Origin: CAMPJM01 sp964440915
GTDB lineage: Bacteria > Bacteroidota > Bacteroidia > Cytophagales > Cyclobacteriaceae
NCBI GenBank assembly: GCA_964440915.1
Contig: CAYTTV010000066.1
Coordinates: 1 to 16,052 of the forward strand
DNA length: 16,052 nucleotides
Direction: 5' to 3'
In this document: positions 7,850 to 14,650 of the stretch, piece by piece
Layout: every line of letters starts with the position of its first letter
Numbering within the stretch: position 1 is the first letter of the stretch
The notes under the pieces: model-generated
Seen by the model: only the letters and a program-made list of their open reading frames with translations
Databases searched by the model: none
What the model was told of the DNA's origin: nothing
Made by a program: the position numbers and the translations under genes

Positions 7850-7880
7850 CAAAGTTAAGGCAAATGTTCCCCATCTTCAA
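7850..7880 (-). promoter_or_regulatory. Bacteroidetes-type promoter of ahcY
   Basis: On the minus strand, TTG (7880-7878) is followed after exactly 20 bp by TAACTTTG (7857-7850). This matches the Bacteroidetes housekeeping promoter pattern TTG-N19-21-TAnnTTTG. Transcription starting a few bases downstream would leave a leader of roughly 85-90 nt before the ahcY ATG. Confidence 0.65.
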
Positions 7881-7908
7881 CATTTTCAGTAACCTCCTGT
7901 ATATTCAG

Positions 7909-7927
7909 ATTTTTATACTATAAAAAT
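7909..7927. repeat. Perfect 19-bp AT palindrome between wzm and ahcY
   Basis: ATTTTTATA and TATAAAAAT flank a single central C. It lies 20 bp past the wzm stop and 29 bp upstream of the ahcY -35-like TTG. It may be an operator, a weak terminator for wzm, or chance in AT-rich DNA. There is no GC in the stem, so it would be a poor intrinsic terminator. Confidence 0.4.
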
Positions 7928-7948
7928 AGAATTTTTGCGTTTTATATC

Positions 7949-8776
7949 TTAAACAATATCGGCCATTACTTTTTCAACGCTTTTGAAATAATAAAGCCCC
8001 GATATAAACAGGAGTAATACTACCGAAAAAGATAAATAGGCATAAACACTGGGCGGGCTCCCACCCAAAATACTCCATCGGAAGCCTTCAACAATGCCTG
8101 CCATAGGGTTGGCATAAAACAAAAGGCTGCCCCAAGCCGGCAGGTTATCCACCACATCTTTGGATTGATAGCCTACAGGCGTAGCATACAAGCCGAATTG
8201 GACGATAAAAGGTACAATATGCTGAAAGTCGCGGTAGCGGATGGTAAGGGCACTGAGCCAAATGCCTGCCGCCAAAGCGGAAACAATGGTAAGTAATATA
8301 AACACAGGCAAGAAAATGACGTTCCCCGAAGGCGTTACGCCATAATATAGCAATAAGATGACAATGAAAGCAAAGGCAATAATGAAATCAACGAAGCCCA
8401 CCACTGCTTTTGACAAAGGAATGACGAGCCTTGGAAAATAAATCTTTTTGACCATTTCCTGCGCTCCGATGATGGAGTTGCCCGATTGGTTCAGCACAAA
8501 AGCAAAGTATGACCAAGCAGCCATGCCGCACACGGCAAACAAAGGGTAAGGAACTCCTTCAGTATCAACTTTGGCTACTTTGCCAAAAACTACAGTGAAA
8601 ATGATCAAGGTAGCCAAGGGCTGAAGTATTGCCCACAAAAGCCCCAAAAAGGTTTGGGCATAGCGAACTCGCAAGTCCCTATAGGCAAGGATAAGGAATA
8701 AGTCCTTGTATTGGTAAAGCTCTCTGAGGTTTAAGTTGATCCCCTTTTTCCCTGCATCGACAATTAGTCTACTCAT
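7949..8776 (-). CDS. ABC-2 polysaccharide export permease (Wzm-type)
   Basis: Inner-membrane permease of the LPS O-antigen/teichoic-acid type ABC-2 exporter family, 275 aa. A short cytoplasmic N-terminus ends in LNLRELYQYKDLFLILAYRDLRVRYAQ, the amphipathic gate helix typical of Wzm, followed by FLGLLWAILQPLATLIIFTVVFGK. About six membrane segments follow, with the family's KKIYFPRLVIPLSK cytoplasmic loop and a C-terminal NPMAGIVEGFRWSILGG segment. A TTG one codon earlier (8779) gives an alternative start. The ATG at 8776 is preferred. The partner ATPase (Wzt) is absent: the gene stands alone between ahcY and a divergent glycosyltransferase. It would export an undecaprenyl-linked glycan once paired with an ATPase encoded elsewhere. 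Confidence 0.92.
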   Translation of the reverse strand: MSRLIVDAGKKGINLNLRELYQYKDLFLILAYRDLRVRYAQTFLGLLWAILQPLATLIIFTVVFGKVAKVDTEGVPYPLFAVCGMAAWSYFAFVLNQSGNSIIGAQEMVKKIYFPRLVIPLSKAVVGFVDFIIAFAFIVILLLYYGVTPSGNVIFLPVFILLTIVSALAAGIWLSALTIRYRDFQHIVPFIVQFGLYATPVGYQSKDVVDNLPAWGSLLFYANPMAGIVEGFRWSILGGSPPSVYAYLSFSVVLLLFISGLYYFKSVEKVMADIV

Positions 8777-8796
8777 CAACGGTTCTTTTAATGGAG

Positions 8797-8804
8797 CAAA
8801 AGTA
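8797..8804 (-). promoter_or_regulatory. Possible -7 box for wzm
   Basis: On the minus strand TACTTTTG fits TAnnTTTG and lies about 20 bp upstream of the chosen ATG, implying a very short leader. No TTG occurs at the right spacing upstream, so this is only a half-match. Confidence 0.3.
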
Positions 8805-8870
8805 ATGATTTTTCCTAAAAAGTATTGTTTTGTACGTTTGGAACCTTTGTGTTTTGAAATTTAGTGCCAT

Positions 8871-8904
8871 TTTGCAGGGGAGCTTCAACCTTTTTATATA
8901 TTTG
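8871..8904 (+). promoter_or_regulatory. Bacteroidetes-type promoter of the divergent GT4 gene
   Basis: TTTG (8871-8874) is followed after 22 bp by TATATTTG (8897-8904), matching the TTTG/TAnnTTTG pattern within the tolerated spacing. The glycosyltransferase ATG lies 17 bp after the box. Confidence 0.45.
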
Positions 8905-8921
8905 AATTATAAATCCCGAAA

Positions 8922-9995
8922 ATGCATATCCTTTTTATCATACCCTATCCTTTAGGTAAAGCTCCCTCCCAGCGGTTCAGGTTTGAACAATATCTCGAAC
9001 AACTTCGGGAGCGTGGACATCATTTAGCATTTGCCCCTTTTATAGATGATAAAACATGGCATGTGCTTTATCAAGATGGTAAACTTGTGCACAAGGCCTT
9101 GGGGATATGCAAAGGTTTTGCTAAGCGTTTTTTTTTGCTTTTTGGACTTTATCGCTTCGACTCTGTTTTTATTCACCGAGAAGCGGCACCCATTGGGCCA
9201 CCTGTTTTTGAATGGATCATAGGGAAAGTATTTGGAAAAAGAATTATCTACGATTTTGACGATGCTATATGGATCCCCAATACTTCAGAAGAGAATCGCT
9301 TGGCTGCCAAGTTGAAGTGGCATGGTAAGGTTGCTGCAATTTGCCGATGGAGCTACAAGATAAGTTGTGGAAATGAATATCTCTGCGCTTATGCCCGACA
9401 GTTTAACCAAAAGGTGATCCTCAATCCTACGACAATAGATACGGAGAGTGTCCATAACCCAGATTTGTATCAGGTTCCTAATAATGGAGAAACACTGGTG
9501 ATTGGCTGGACAGGTTCACATTCTACGCTGATGTATCTCGATCAGCTGGTGCCTATCATACAGGAGCTGGAGAAACGATACAAGTTTGTTTTTTTGGTCA
9601 TTGCCGATAAGGCACCTCAAATGCATTGCAAAAGCCTTCGCTTTGTTCCTTGGAACAAGGAGCGTGAAATCCTGGACCTGATGTCCCTCGATATCGGGGT
9701 AATGCCCTTGTCTGATGATGCATGGGCAAAAGGGAAATGTGGCTTTAAAGCACTGCAGTATATGGCATTGGGTATTCCTGCCCTAGTGTCGCCGGTGGGA
9801 GTAAATGCTCAAATTGTGGATGATGGTGCCAATGGGTATATATGCCACGACAAACAGGACTGGTATAATAAGCTGGAAACGTTGATTCTGAATGCTGCCC
9901 TTAGGAAGTCTTTAGGCGAAAACGCCAGAGAAAAAGTAGTGCGAGATTATTCTGTCCTATCCAATGGCGACAATTTTTTAACGCTCTTTGAATAA
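8922..9995 (+). CDS. GT4-like glycosyltransferase (GT-B)
   Basis: A 357-aa GT-B glycosyltransferase. The N-terminal domain begins MHILFIIPYPLGKAPSQRFR (the APSQRFR block is typical of a surface-glycan GT subgroup) and ends with YDFDDAIWIPN (110-120). The C-terminal donor domain shows IGWTGSHST (194-202), FVPWNKEREI, DIGVMPLSDDAWAKGKCGFK (257-276) and ALQYMALGIPALVSPVGVN. The usual E-x7-E is replaced by the KCGFKALQYMA form, as in relatives I recall. The gene is monocistronic on the plus strand. Its last 49 bp overlap in antisense the 3' end of the neighbouring membrane protein gene. A T9 run at 9128-9136 encodes part of R69-F-F-L. Probably acts on a lipid-linked surface glycan, as suggested by the divergent wzm. 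The sugar is unknown. Confidence 0.87.
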   Translation: MHILFIIPYPLGKAPSQRFRFEQYLEQLRERGHHLAFAPFIDDKTWHVLYQDGKLVHKALGICKGFAKRFFLLFGLYRFDSVFIHREAAPIGPPVFEWIIGKVFGKRIIYDFDDAIWIPNTSEENRLAAKLKWHGKVAAICRWSYKISCGNEYLCAYARQFNQKVILNPTTIDTESVHNPDLYQVPNNGETLVIGWTGSHSTLMYLDQLVPIIQELEKRYKFVFLVIADKAPQMHCKSLRFVPWNKEREILDLMSLDIGVMPLSDDAWAKGKCGFKALQYMALGIPALVSPVGVNAQIVDDGANGYICHDKQDWYNKLETLILNAALRKSLGENAREKVVRDYSVLSNGDNFLTLFE

Positions 9996-11278
9996 TGATT
10001 TAACACGAACAATCCAATAAGATAAAAAGGAATCAAAGGAATCTTATAACGCACCAAAGAACCAAAGTTGTAAGTGGAAAAGCCCACAGCGAAAGCAAAG
10101 CTTATAGCAAAAACAAGGCAGAAGGTGATGGTAGGATCTATTTTTTTAAGGGTAAATAAAAACTTTGTTCTTACTAAAATGACTATAGTAAAGATGAGCA
10201 GCGCCAGGCTCTCTAGGGCCGACAACAGCATTATGGGGTTCTTGGCCTCCCATAAGTAAGGCCGGAAGAGCGTGACGTTAATGGCCAATGGTAGTTTCTT
10301 GATCATGCCCGTGACACTATAGTCAAAGTCGCCCAATGTGTAGCTCGAACCGCCCTGTTTCTCACTGATGTAATAGAGATAGTTAGCTGTAATCTCCGCC
10401 GTTTGCCCGAGTGCTTCCAGAGAGTAGCGTTTGTTGTCTTCTCCAACAGCTACTAGTGCAAAGTAGCCCAAGACCACTGCTATAGTGATCATGATCGGCG
10501 TTAAGAGTGCTCGTAGCATTGCAGAAGGAATGATTTTTCTCCAATAAAGAAAGATCCATAGGATAATGGCTGGAAAAAAGCATAGCAAAATGTAGATTTT
10601 AATAGTGTACACAGTATAGCATGCCAGTATTAAAATGACAATGTGTGGTATTATGGAATATTTTCGATGGAAAAATATTCGTATGGTAGCGTAGGTTGCC
10701 CACCCAAGTGCGCCAAGGGTAAGGGTATCTTTGAGTAATCCTGAACCCCAAAAAAAGACAGAAGGAATAAAAAAAATAGCCAATGCAAATTCAACATGAA
10801 GGCCTTTATGTAAATCGTAGAATCCTTTGTACATGGCCCATAGGCCGCTAAAGCTGAATACGGCAAACAGCGTAGCCGTAGCGGAATAGGTATGAAAGGT
10901 GAAAATATCAAACAGACCCGCCACTCTCACAACAAAATAAGAAGATGTGTCATGGAAAAAATACATGAGCGAAGCATACTGGAAGTTGTCCGAGGTGTAT
11001 TGGTTGCCCGCAAAAATCAGCGACATGGCCAAAGTAGGAGATTCTTTGAATGCTTCCCAGATTTGCTTGCTGTTATTAAAGTAATTAAAGGTATCGCCAC
11101 CACCATAATAAAATTGGTAAATCAACCCTACTGCAATGGCACCAATAATCTTAACCGTAAGGGCGGGAATAAAATAACGTTTTGTATGGGTGTCAGAAAC
11201 CAAGCCCCGAACGAAATAGGCAACAAGGTAAATCACCATCAGGTACAGAGGTGTGATGACAAGGTCCTGTAGTGTCAT
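9947..11278 (-). CDS. Polytopic membrane protein of unknown function, possibly glycan-related
   Basis: I do not recognise a named family. The 443-aa protein has about ten hydrophobic segments, including roughly 6-25, 36-55, 115-145, 163-200, 208-245, 258-278, a segment near 345-370 and two near the C-terminus. Notable points are an acidic residue after the second segment in YYGGGDTFNYF (58-67), a PSVFFWGSGLLKDT motif (172-185), and a C-terminal YNFGSLVRYKIPLIPFYLIGL. An acidic residue in the first large periplasmic loop and a polar motif between segments are features of GT-C transferases and Wzy-like polymerases, but this is inference. The longer frame starts at TTG 11311. I chose the ATG at 11278, just before the first membrane segment. 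It lies downstream of the TPR gene and overlaps the convergent GT4 gene by 49 bp. Confidence 0.8.
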   Translation of the reverse strand: MTLQDLVITPLYLMVIYLVAYFVRGLVSDTHTKRYFIPALTVKIIGAIAVGLIYQFYYGGGDTFNYFNNSKQIWEAFKESPTLAMSLIFAGNQYTSDNFQYASLMYFFHDTSSYFVVRVAGLFDIFTFHTYSATATLFAVFSFSGLWAMYKGFYDLHKGLHVEFALAIFFIPSVFFWGSGLLKDTLTLGALGWATYATIRIFFHRKYSIIPHIVILILACYTVYTIKIYILLCFFPAIILWIFLYWRKIIPSAMLRALLTPIMITIAVVLGYFALVAVGEDNKRYSLEALGQTAEITANYLYYISEKQGGSSYTLGDFDYSVTGMIKKLPLAINVTLFRPYLWEAKNPIMLLSALESLALLIFTIVILVRTKFLFTLKKIDPTITFCLVFAISFAFAVGFSTYNFGSLVRYKIPLIPFYLIGLFVLNHYSKSVKKLSPLDRTE

Positions 11279-11405
11279 ATAACTAAGGTAAATGAGATGC
11301 TTAAGGGACAACCTCTGTGCTGCAAAAGGTTCATACGGGAGAAAATAGTTGAAAGCCTAAATTAGGTTTTTCCCTCCATTATAGAAAGAAACAGGCAGAA
11401 TTACG

Positions 11406-12584
11406 CTATAATCTTCTTCTAGCTTCTTTGTGGGCGGGGTGGCTTCTTTTAGCGTATTTTTTTACCTGCCTATAGTAGTTTTTGGCCAGTCTTTTCTCTC
11501 CCTCCTTTTCTGCAATTTCTGCCAGGTTCAGCAGGGAATATAGGTAGTACCCAGACTCTTCCGCTTCTGCTTCCTCGCCAAATTCCACCGCTCTTTGATA
11601 GTACTGTTTGGCTTCGTCCATCATCCTTTTCCTGCTGTACACTTCACCAAGGAAGAATGCTGCATAGCGCCCACTAGTGGCCTCATACCCCACCATTCCG
11701 CTGTCTATTTTCGCCAATATGTCTAGCGATACTTCTTCTGTTTTGTTTAGCTTGCCATTGGAATAAAGTAAGCGCGCATAAAATCGCTGGAAATAAGGGT
11801 TGTCTGGAAAGGTTTCTGCCAGATATTGGGATACATGAAGTGCCTCGTATGGTTTTCCCTCTTCAATGGCCAAGATGCGCATAAGGAACATTTGAGCTTC
11901 TGTACGGGTATAAAAAGCGTTACGGGACACTTCTTGTAGCTGCGAAATGCCAAGCGCTTTGTCACCTTTGGTAAAGAACCATAAAATCGGCTTTAGAAGC
12001 GGGTAGTTTTCTGGAATCCATACAGAATAGTAATTGTATAGTGCGTCGCCAAACAAGAACTCTGGGCTCAGGTCGTGCTGACCTCTACTGTCTTCAAGGT
12101 ATTTAAGGGCATTTTTTCCTACTACGGCCGCTTTAGACCATTCCCTTCTTTCGGCATATAACCTTCCTTTGAAGGCATTGGCCGCTGATAGGAAAAAAGC
12201 TGCTTCTACATTGCCTTCCTGTTCTGCATAGATCTTTTCAGACAACATGATGACGGTATCCATATAAGCGACCAGGCTTTGATCATACCGTTTTTCATCT
12301 ATGTTGGGGGCGATTTTCCACCATTGGCTCAGCCCCATGAGAAAGTAGGGCAAGGGGTGGGTGGGATACTGCTGTTTAAGCCACCTAAACTGCTGTTCTG
12401 CTTTTCTGAACTTGAAGTTGTACATGTCGTTTACCGCTTGCGTGGCATCCATCTGAACATTCATGTCGCTCAGCAAGATGGTAGTGTCCTGTGCCTTTAA
12501 AGCAAAAGAACATGTACCCATCACTGCAATGAGCAGCAACTTCAGAAAGTGATTTTGCATACTATTCAATAAACAACACTTCAT
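11406..12584 (-). CDS. Secreted or periplasmic TPR-repeat protein
   Basis: Exported helical-repeat protein, 392 aa. A signal peptide ends near residue 31 (hydrophobic LLLIAVMGTCSFAL, then LKA followed by QD). The mature part holds TPR-like helical pairs: AVNDMYNFKFRKAEQQFRWLKQQYP, GRLYAERREWSKAAVVGKNAL, FLGEVYSRKRMMDEAKQYYQRAVEFG and LLNLAEIAEKEGEKRLAKNYYRQVKKYA. The conserved stretch FLFGDALYNYYSVWIPENYPLLKP lies between repeats. Such proteins normally act as protein-protein scaffolds. No enzyme motif is visible. Two starts are possible. ATG 12584 has a purine-rich AAGGGA upstream. ATG 12560 gives a more compact signal peptide (24 aa before the cleavage). It may be co-transcribed with the membrane protein gene 127 bp downstream, though no link in function is evident. 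Confidence 0.82.
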   Translation of the reverse strand: MKCCLLNSMQNHFLKLLLIAVMGTCSFALKAQDTTILLSDMNVQMDATQAVNDMYNFKFRKAEQQFRWLKQQYPTHPLPYFLMGLSQWWKIAPNIDEKRYDQSLVAYMDTVIMLSEKIYAEQEGNVEAAFFLSAANAFKGRLYAERREWSKAAVVGKNALKYLEDSRGQHDLSPEFLFGDALYNYYSVWIPENYPLLKPILWFFTKGDKALGISQLQEVSRNAFYTRTEAQMFLMRILAIEEGKPYEALHVSQYLAETFPDNPYFQRFYARLLYSNGKLNKTEEVSLDILAKIDSGMVGYEATSGRYAAFFLGEVYSRKRMMDEAKQYYQRAVEFGEEAEAEESGYYLYSLLNLAEIAEKEGEKRLAKNYYRQVKKYAKRSHPAHKEARRRL

Positions 12585-12662
12585 AGCTTTCCCTTGTCAG
12601 CCAGTTTTTATCAACATTAGGATCAGATCAAATAACGTATATTCTGGTATAATATTTAAAAA

Positions 12663-12714
12663 TTTATCGCCGCTGTTAAAACACACAAATTGGTGTTCTT
12701 CCAGTGGCGATAAA
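12663..12714 (-). terminator. Hairpin terminator downstream of the desaturase gene
   Basis: Outer arms TTTATCGCCGCTG (12663-12675) and CAGTGGCGATAAA (12702-12714) pair over 13 bp with one G-U. An inner AACAC/GTGTT stem (12680-12684 with 12693-12697) extends it. On the minus strand the stem is followed by TTTTT, and it begins 30 bp after the desaturase stop, as expected for a terminator. It could also act as a leader element for the TPR gene downstream. Confidence 0.5.
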
Positions 12715-12743
12715 AAAATCATAAACAGGGCTGACCAAGATTT

Positions 12744-13748
12744 TTATTGATCGTACCTTCTTCCGATCCAGCTGAACTCGTATTCCAAGGTAGGGGTTTT
12801 TAATCTGTCCGAAACCCTCTTTAGCCTGTCAGGAAGTGCCAGTAGATAGTCCCTCGCTTTTTCGCCCGCTTCATTGAGACCTGTAATGGATTCTACATTC
12901 CAGTCTTTGAGCAGGCTACTCAATATTTGCACATAATCGTGGGCGGTATATACGCCTAGTCTTTGCGCTGCATTGGAAAAGTGTTCAAAAGTAAGGCCAA
13001 TCTTCACGCCTGTTTCGCGAAGATAATGGGCAGGCATTACAATCTTCTTCCTCATCATATCTTCTAGGGCCAACATCATTTCGCTTGGATCCACTTCAAA
13101 TATCTTCTCCACAAAAGCCTTGTAAGCCCTGGCATGGCGCATTTCGTCGCCTGCAATTACACCGCATATTTTTGCCAGTTCGATGTTGTCCGCTTTTTTT
13201 GCTAGTGCAGAAACCCGGCCGTGAGAGATATTGGTGGCGATTTCCTGAAAGCTGGTATAGACAAAATTGCGGTATGGGTCGGCACCAGTCTGGATGTCAA
13301 ACCCGTCGGCGATAAGGTATTGTGTGGATATCTCAAGCTCTCGCATATTGATCCTTCCGGATAGGTACAAGTACTTGTTCAGGATGTCTCCATGGCGGTT
13401 TTCCTCGGCAGTCCATCCTCTTATCCACTTTGTCCATCCTGTATTTTCCACTTGGTTCACACCTTCCATGCCCACCAGCCACGATTCATAAGTGGGCAGG
13501 GCTTCTTCGGTGATAGTGTCACCAATCAAAACGGCCCAAAAATCATACGCAAGCTCTTTGGCACTTTCTTGAAGCTCTTTTACTTTTTCAAAAAAATTAT
13601 CCTGGCGAGCGTCGGGAAGCAAATCTGCCGGCTGCCACATGGTTTCTACAGGCTTCAGATACTTATCAATTACCTCATCGACAAAACTTTCTAAATAATG
13701 CATCACCTCCATCCTGCTCGAAAACTGTCGCTTGTTCATTCCATTCAT
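12744..13748 (-). CDS. Soluble acyl-ACP desaturase (di-iron, plant type)
   Basis: Introduces a cis double bond into acyl chains bound to acyl carrier protein, using O2, ferredoxin and a di-iron centre. 334 aa, full length for the bacterial fatty acid desaturase type 2 family. Iron-ligand motifs are complete: the Glu in GDTITEEALPTY (E81/E82), EENRHG (115-120: E116, H119), SFQEIATNISHG (166-177: E169) and DEMRHA (201-206: E202, H205). The WTAEENRHGD spacing matches the castor delta-9 stearoyl-ACP enzyme. It is aerobic membrane-lipid unsaturation machinery. The position of the double bond cannot be read from sequence. ATG 13748 is taken as the start. ATG 13739 is an alternative. A tandem palindrome 30-60 bp upstream may be its operator. 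Confidence 0.92.
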   Translation of the reverse strand: MNGMNKRQFSSRMEVMHYLESFVDEVIDKYLKPVETMWQPADLLPDARQDNFFEKVKELQESAKELAYDFWAVLIGDTITEEALPTYESWLVGMEGVNQVENTGWTKWIRGWTAEENRHGDILNKYLYLSGRINMRELEISTQYLIADGFDIQTGADPYRNFVYTSFQEIATNISHGRVSALAKKADNIELAKICGVIAGDEMRHARAYKAFVEKIFEVDPSEMMLALEDMMRKKIVMPAHYLRETGVKIGLTFEHFSNAAQRLGVYTAHDYVQILSSLLKDWNVESITGLNEAGEKARDYLLALPDRLKRVSDRLKTPTLEYEFSWIGRRYDQ

Positions 13749-14183
13749 GTTTATTCTTGTTGAGTTTGTTATTTATAGATTAACTATGGCTTTCTAGTTT
13801 AACTATCTATGAGTCAATTATTCTTGACAAGACGGCTTTTATTTTCAAAAATCTTTTCAAATAGCCAATACGCCTTGTGCTTCACCTACAATAAAGTCGT
13901 AAGTTATATATAAAACCTGTAAAAAATAAAATGGTATAACAGGCTCTTTCGACTTTGTTGGAAGTTTTTCACATAGAAATATACATCAAATTATGCTACA
14001 ATTTATTAAGATTCAGGCTTAAAAGACAATTAATCCAATTTTTGACAAGCATGGAATACGAAATATCAGAATAATAAAATTAAATCCTTACATAGCTGTC
14101 TTATTCGTCTGTATTTCCCAGATTTACTTTTATTTATTTACCTCCTTTGTAGTGTTCTATTAATCATTAAAAGGGAGTTAGCC
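13749..14183. other. 435-bp divergent intergenic region
   Basis: Separates the leftward desaturase from the rightward 80-aa protein gene and is AT-rich. I find the tandem palindrome at 13776-13805 near the desaturase, a purine-rich ribosome binding site before 14184, and two identical TTGACAAG octamers (13824-13831 and 14042-14049) of uncertain meaning. No TAnnTTTG box, tRNA, or coding frame of note is visible on either strand. Confidence 0.6.
13776..13805. promoter_or_regulatory. Tandem near-palindromes upstream of the desaturase
   Basis: Two 11-mers, TAGATTAACTA (13776-13786) and TAGTTTAACTA (13795-13805), differ at one position. The second is a perfect palindrome around its central base. 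They are 19 bp apart start to start, about two helical turns, and lie 27-57 bp before the desaturase ATG. This arrangement suits cooperative binding of a dimeric regulator. No regulator gene is in the window. Confidence 0.4.
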
Positions 14184-14426
14184 ATGTCGAACCACGAACT
14201 GAATAATCTAAAGCTAGAAGAGGCGGCCAAATATATTGTCAACGAAGGTGTTTATATTTCAAAAGCGGAGTTTCACCAGTTGGAGATTTCACTTTACAGG
14301 ATCAATGGCGAGCCTGTCGAAATTTGGTTTGAGCCTACTCAAGAATCCATTACCAAAATCAATTATTTGAGAGGGAATCAATTCAATCCTTACTTAAAAC
14401 ATCTGAATACGAATAACCTGAACTAA
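14184..14426 (+). CDS. Small protein of unknown function (80 aa)
   Basis: An 80-aa acidic-to-neutral soluble protein with no signal peptide or membrane segment. The sequence suggests an N-terminal helix (about 3-22, NHELNNLKLEEAAKYIVNEG) followed by beta strands (ISLYRINGEPVEIWFEP) and a polar tail. The ISLYRINGEPVEIWFEPTQESITKI block looks like a small alpha/beta sheet domain. I do not recognise a family. It is supported as real by an unusually good ribosome binding site for this genome (AGGGAG six bases before ATG 14184), even codon use, and a terminator 65 bp after the stop. It stands alone, divergent from the desaturase. Confidence 0.72.
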   Translation: MSNHELNNLKLEEAAKYIVNEGVYISKAEFHQLEISLYRINGEPVEIWFEPTQESITKINYLRGNQFNPYLKHLNTNNLN

Positions 14427-14490
14427 TGCAGTGAAAGTCATCTTTCCTTTGGATGACCGCACGCTCCATAATTACATTTGATTTAAATAT

Positions 14491-14517
14491 ACAGGGCTTG
14501 TCCATAGCCCTGTTTTT
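14491..14517 (+). terminator. Intrinsic terminator after the 80-aa protein gene
   Basis: ACAGGGCT (14491-14498) pairs perfectly with AGCCCTGT (14506-14513) over a 7-nt loop and is followed by TTTT. It separates the small gene from the dehydrogenase downstream, which therefore needs its own promoter in 14518-14650. Confidence 0.72.
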
Positions 14518-14650
14518 CTATAACACACCGGGGAACTCCCCAGTCATTTCCAATCCGTATTTGTCTTTTCCTGAAAACTTTCTAAGATTTACATGGTTTT
14601 TTACATTGCGCAACTAAGCGTAAACCAATTGCTCATTATTGCAAAACCCC

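Noticed and set aside
7836..7883. Possible 15-aa leader peptide upstream of ahcY with an AGGAGG-like site (minus strand)
   Set aside because: The good promoter at 7850-7880 lies inside this mini-frame, so the main transcript would not include its start. There is no regulatory codon run or attenuator hairpin.
11356..11366. CCTAAATTAGG palindrome after the TPR gene as a terminator
   Set aside because: The stem is only 5 bp with a one-base centre and lacks a clean T-run on the minus strand, so it is too weak to call.
13824..14049. Two TTGACAAG octamers as sigma-70 -35 boxes
   Set aside because: Neither has a matching -10 at a proper distance that leads to a gene start, and the genome appears to use the TAnnTTTG promoter type.
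14606..14613. TTGCGCAA palindrome upstream of the aldehyde dehydrogenase
   Set aside because: A single 8-bp palindrome is expected by chance and there is no second copy nearby.
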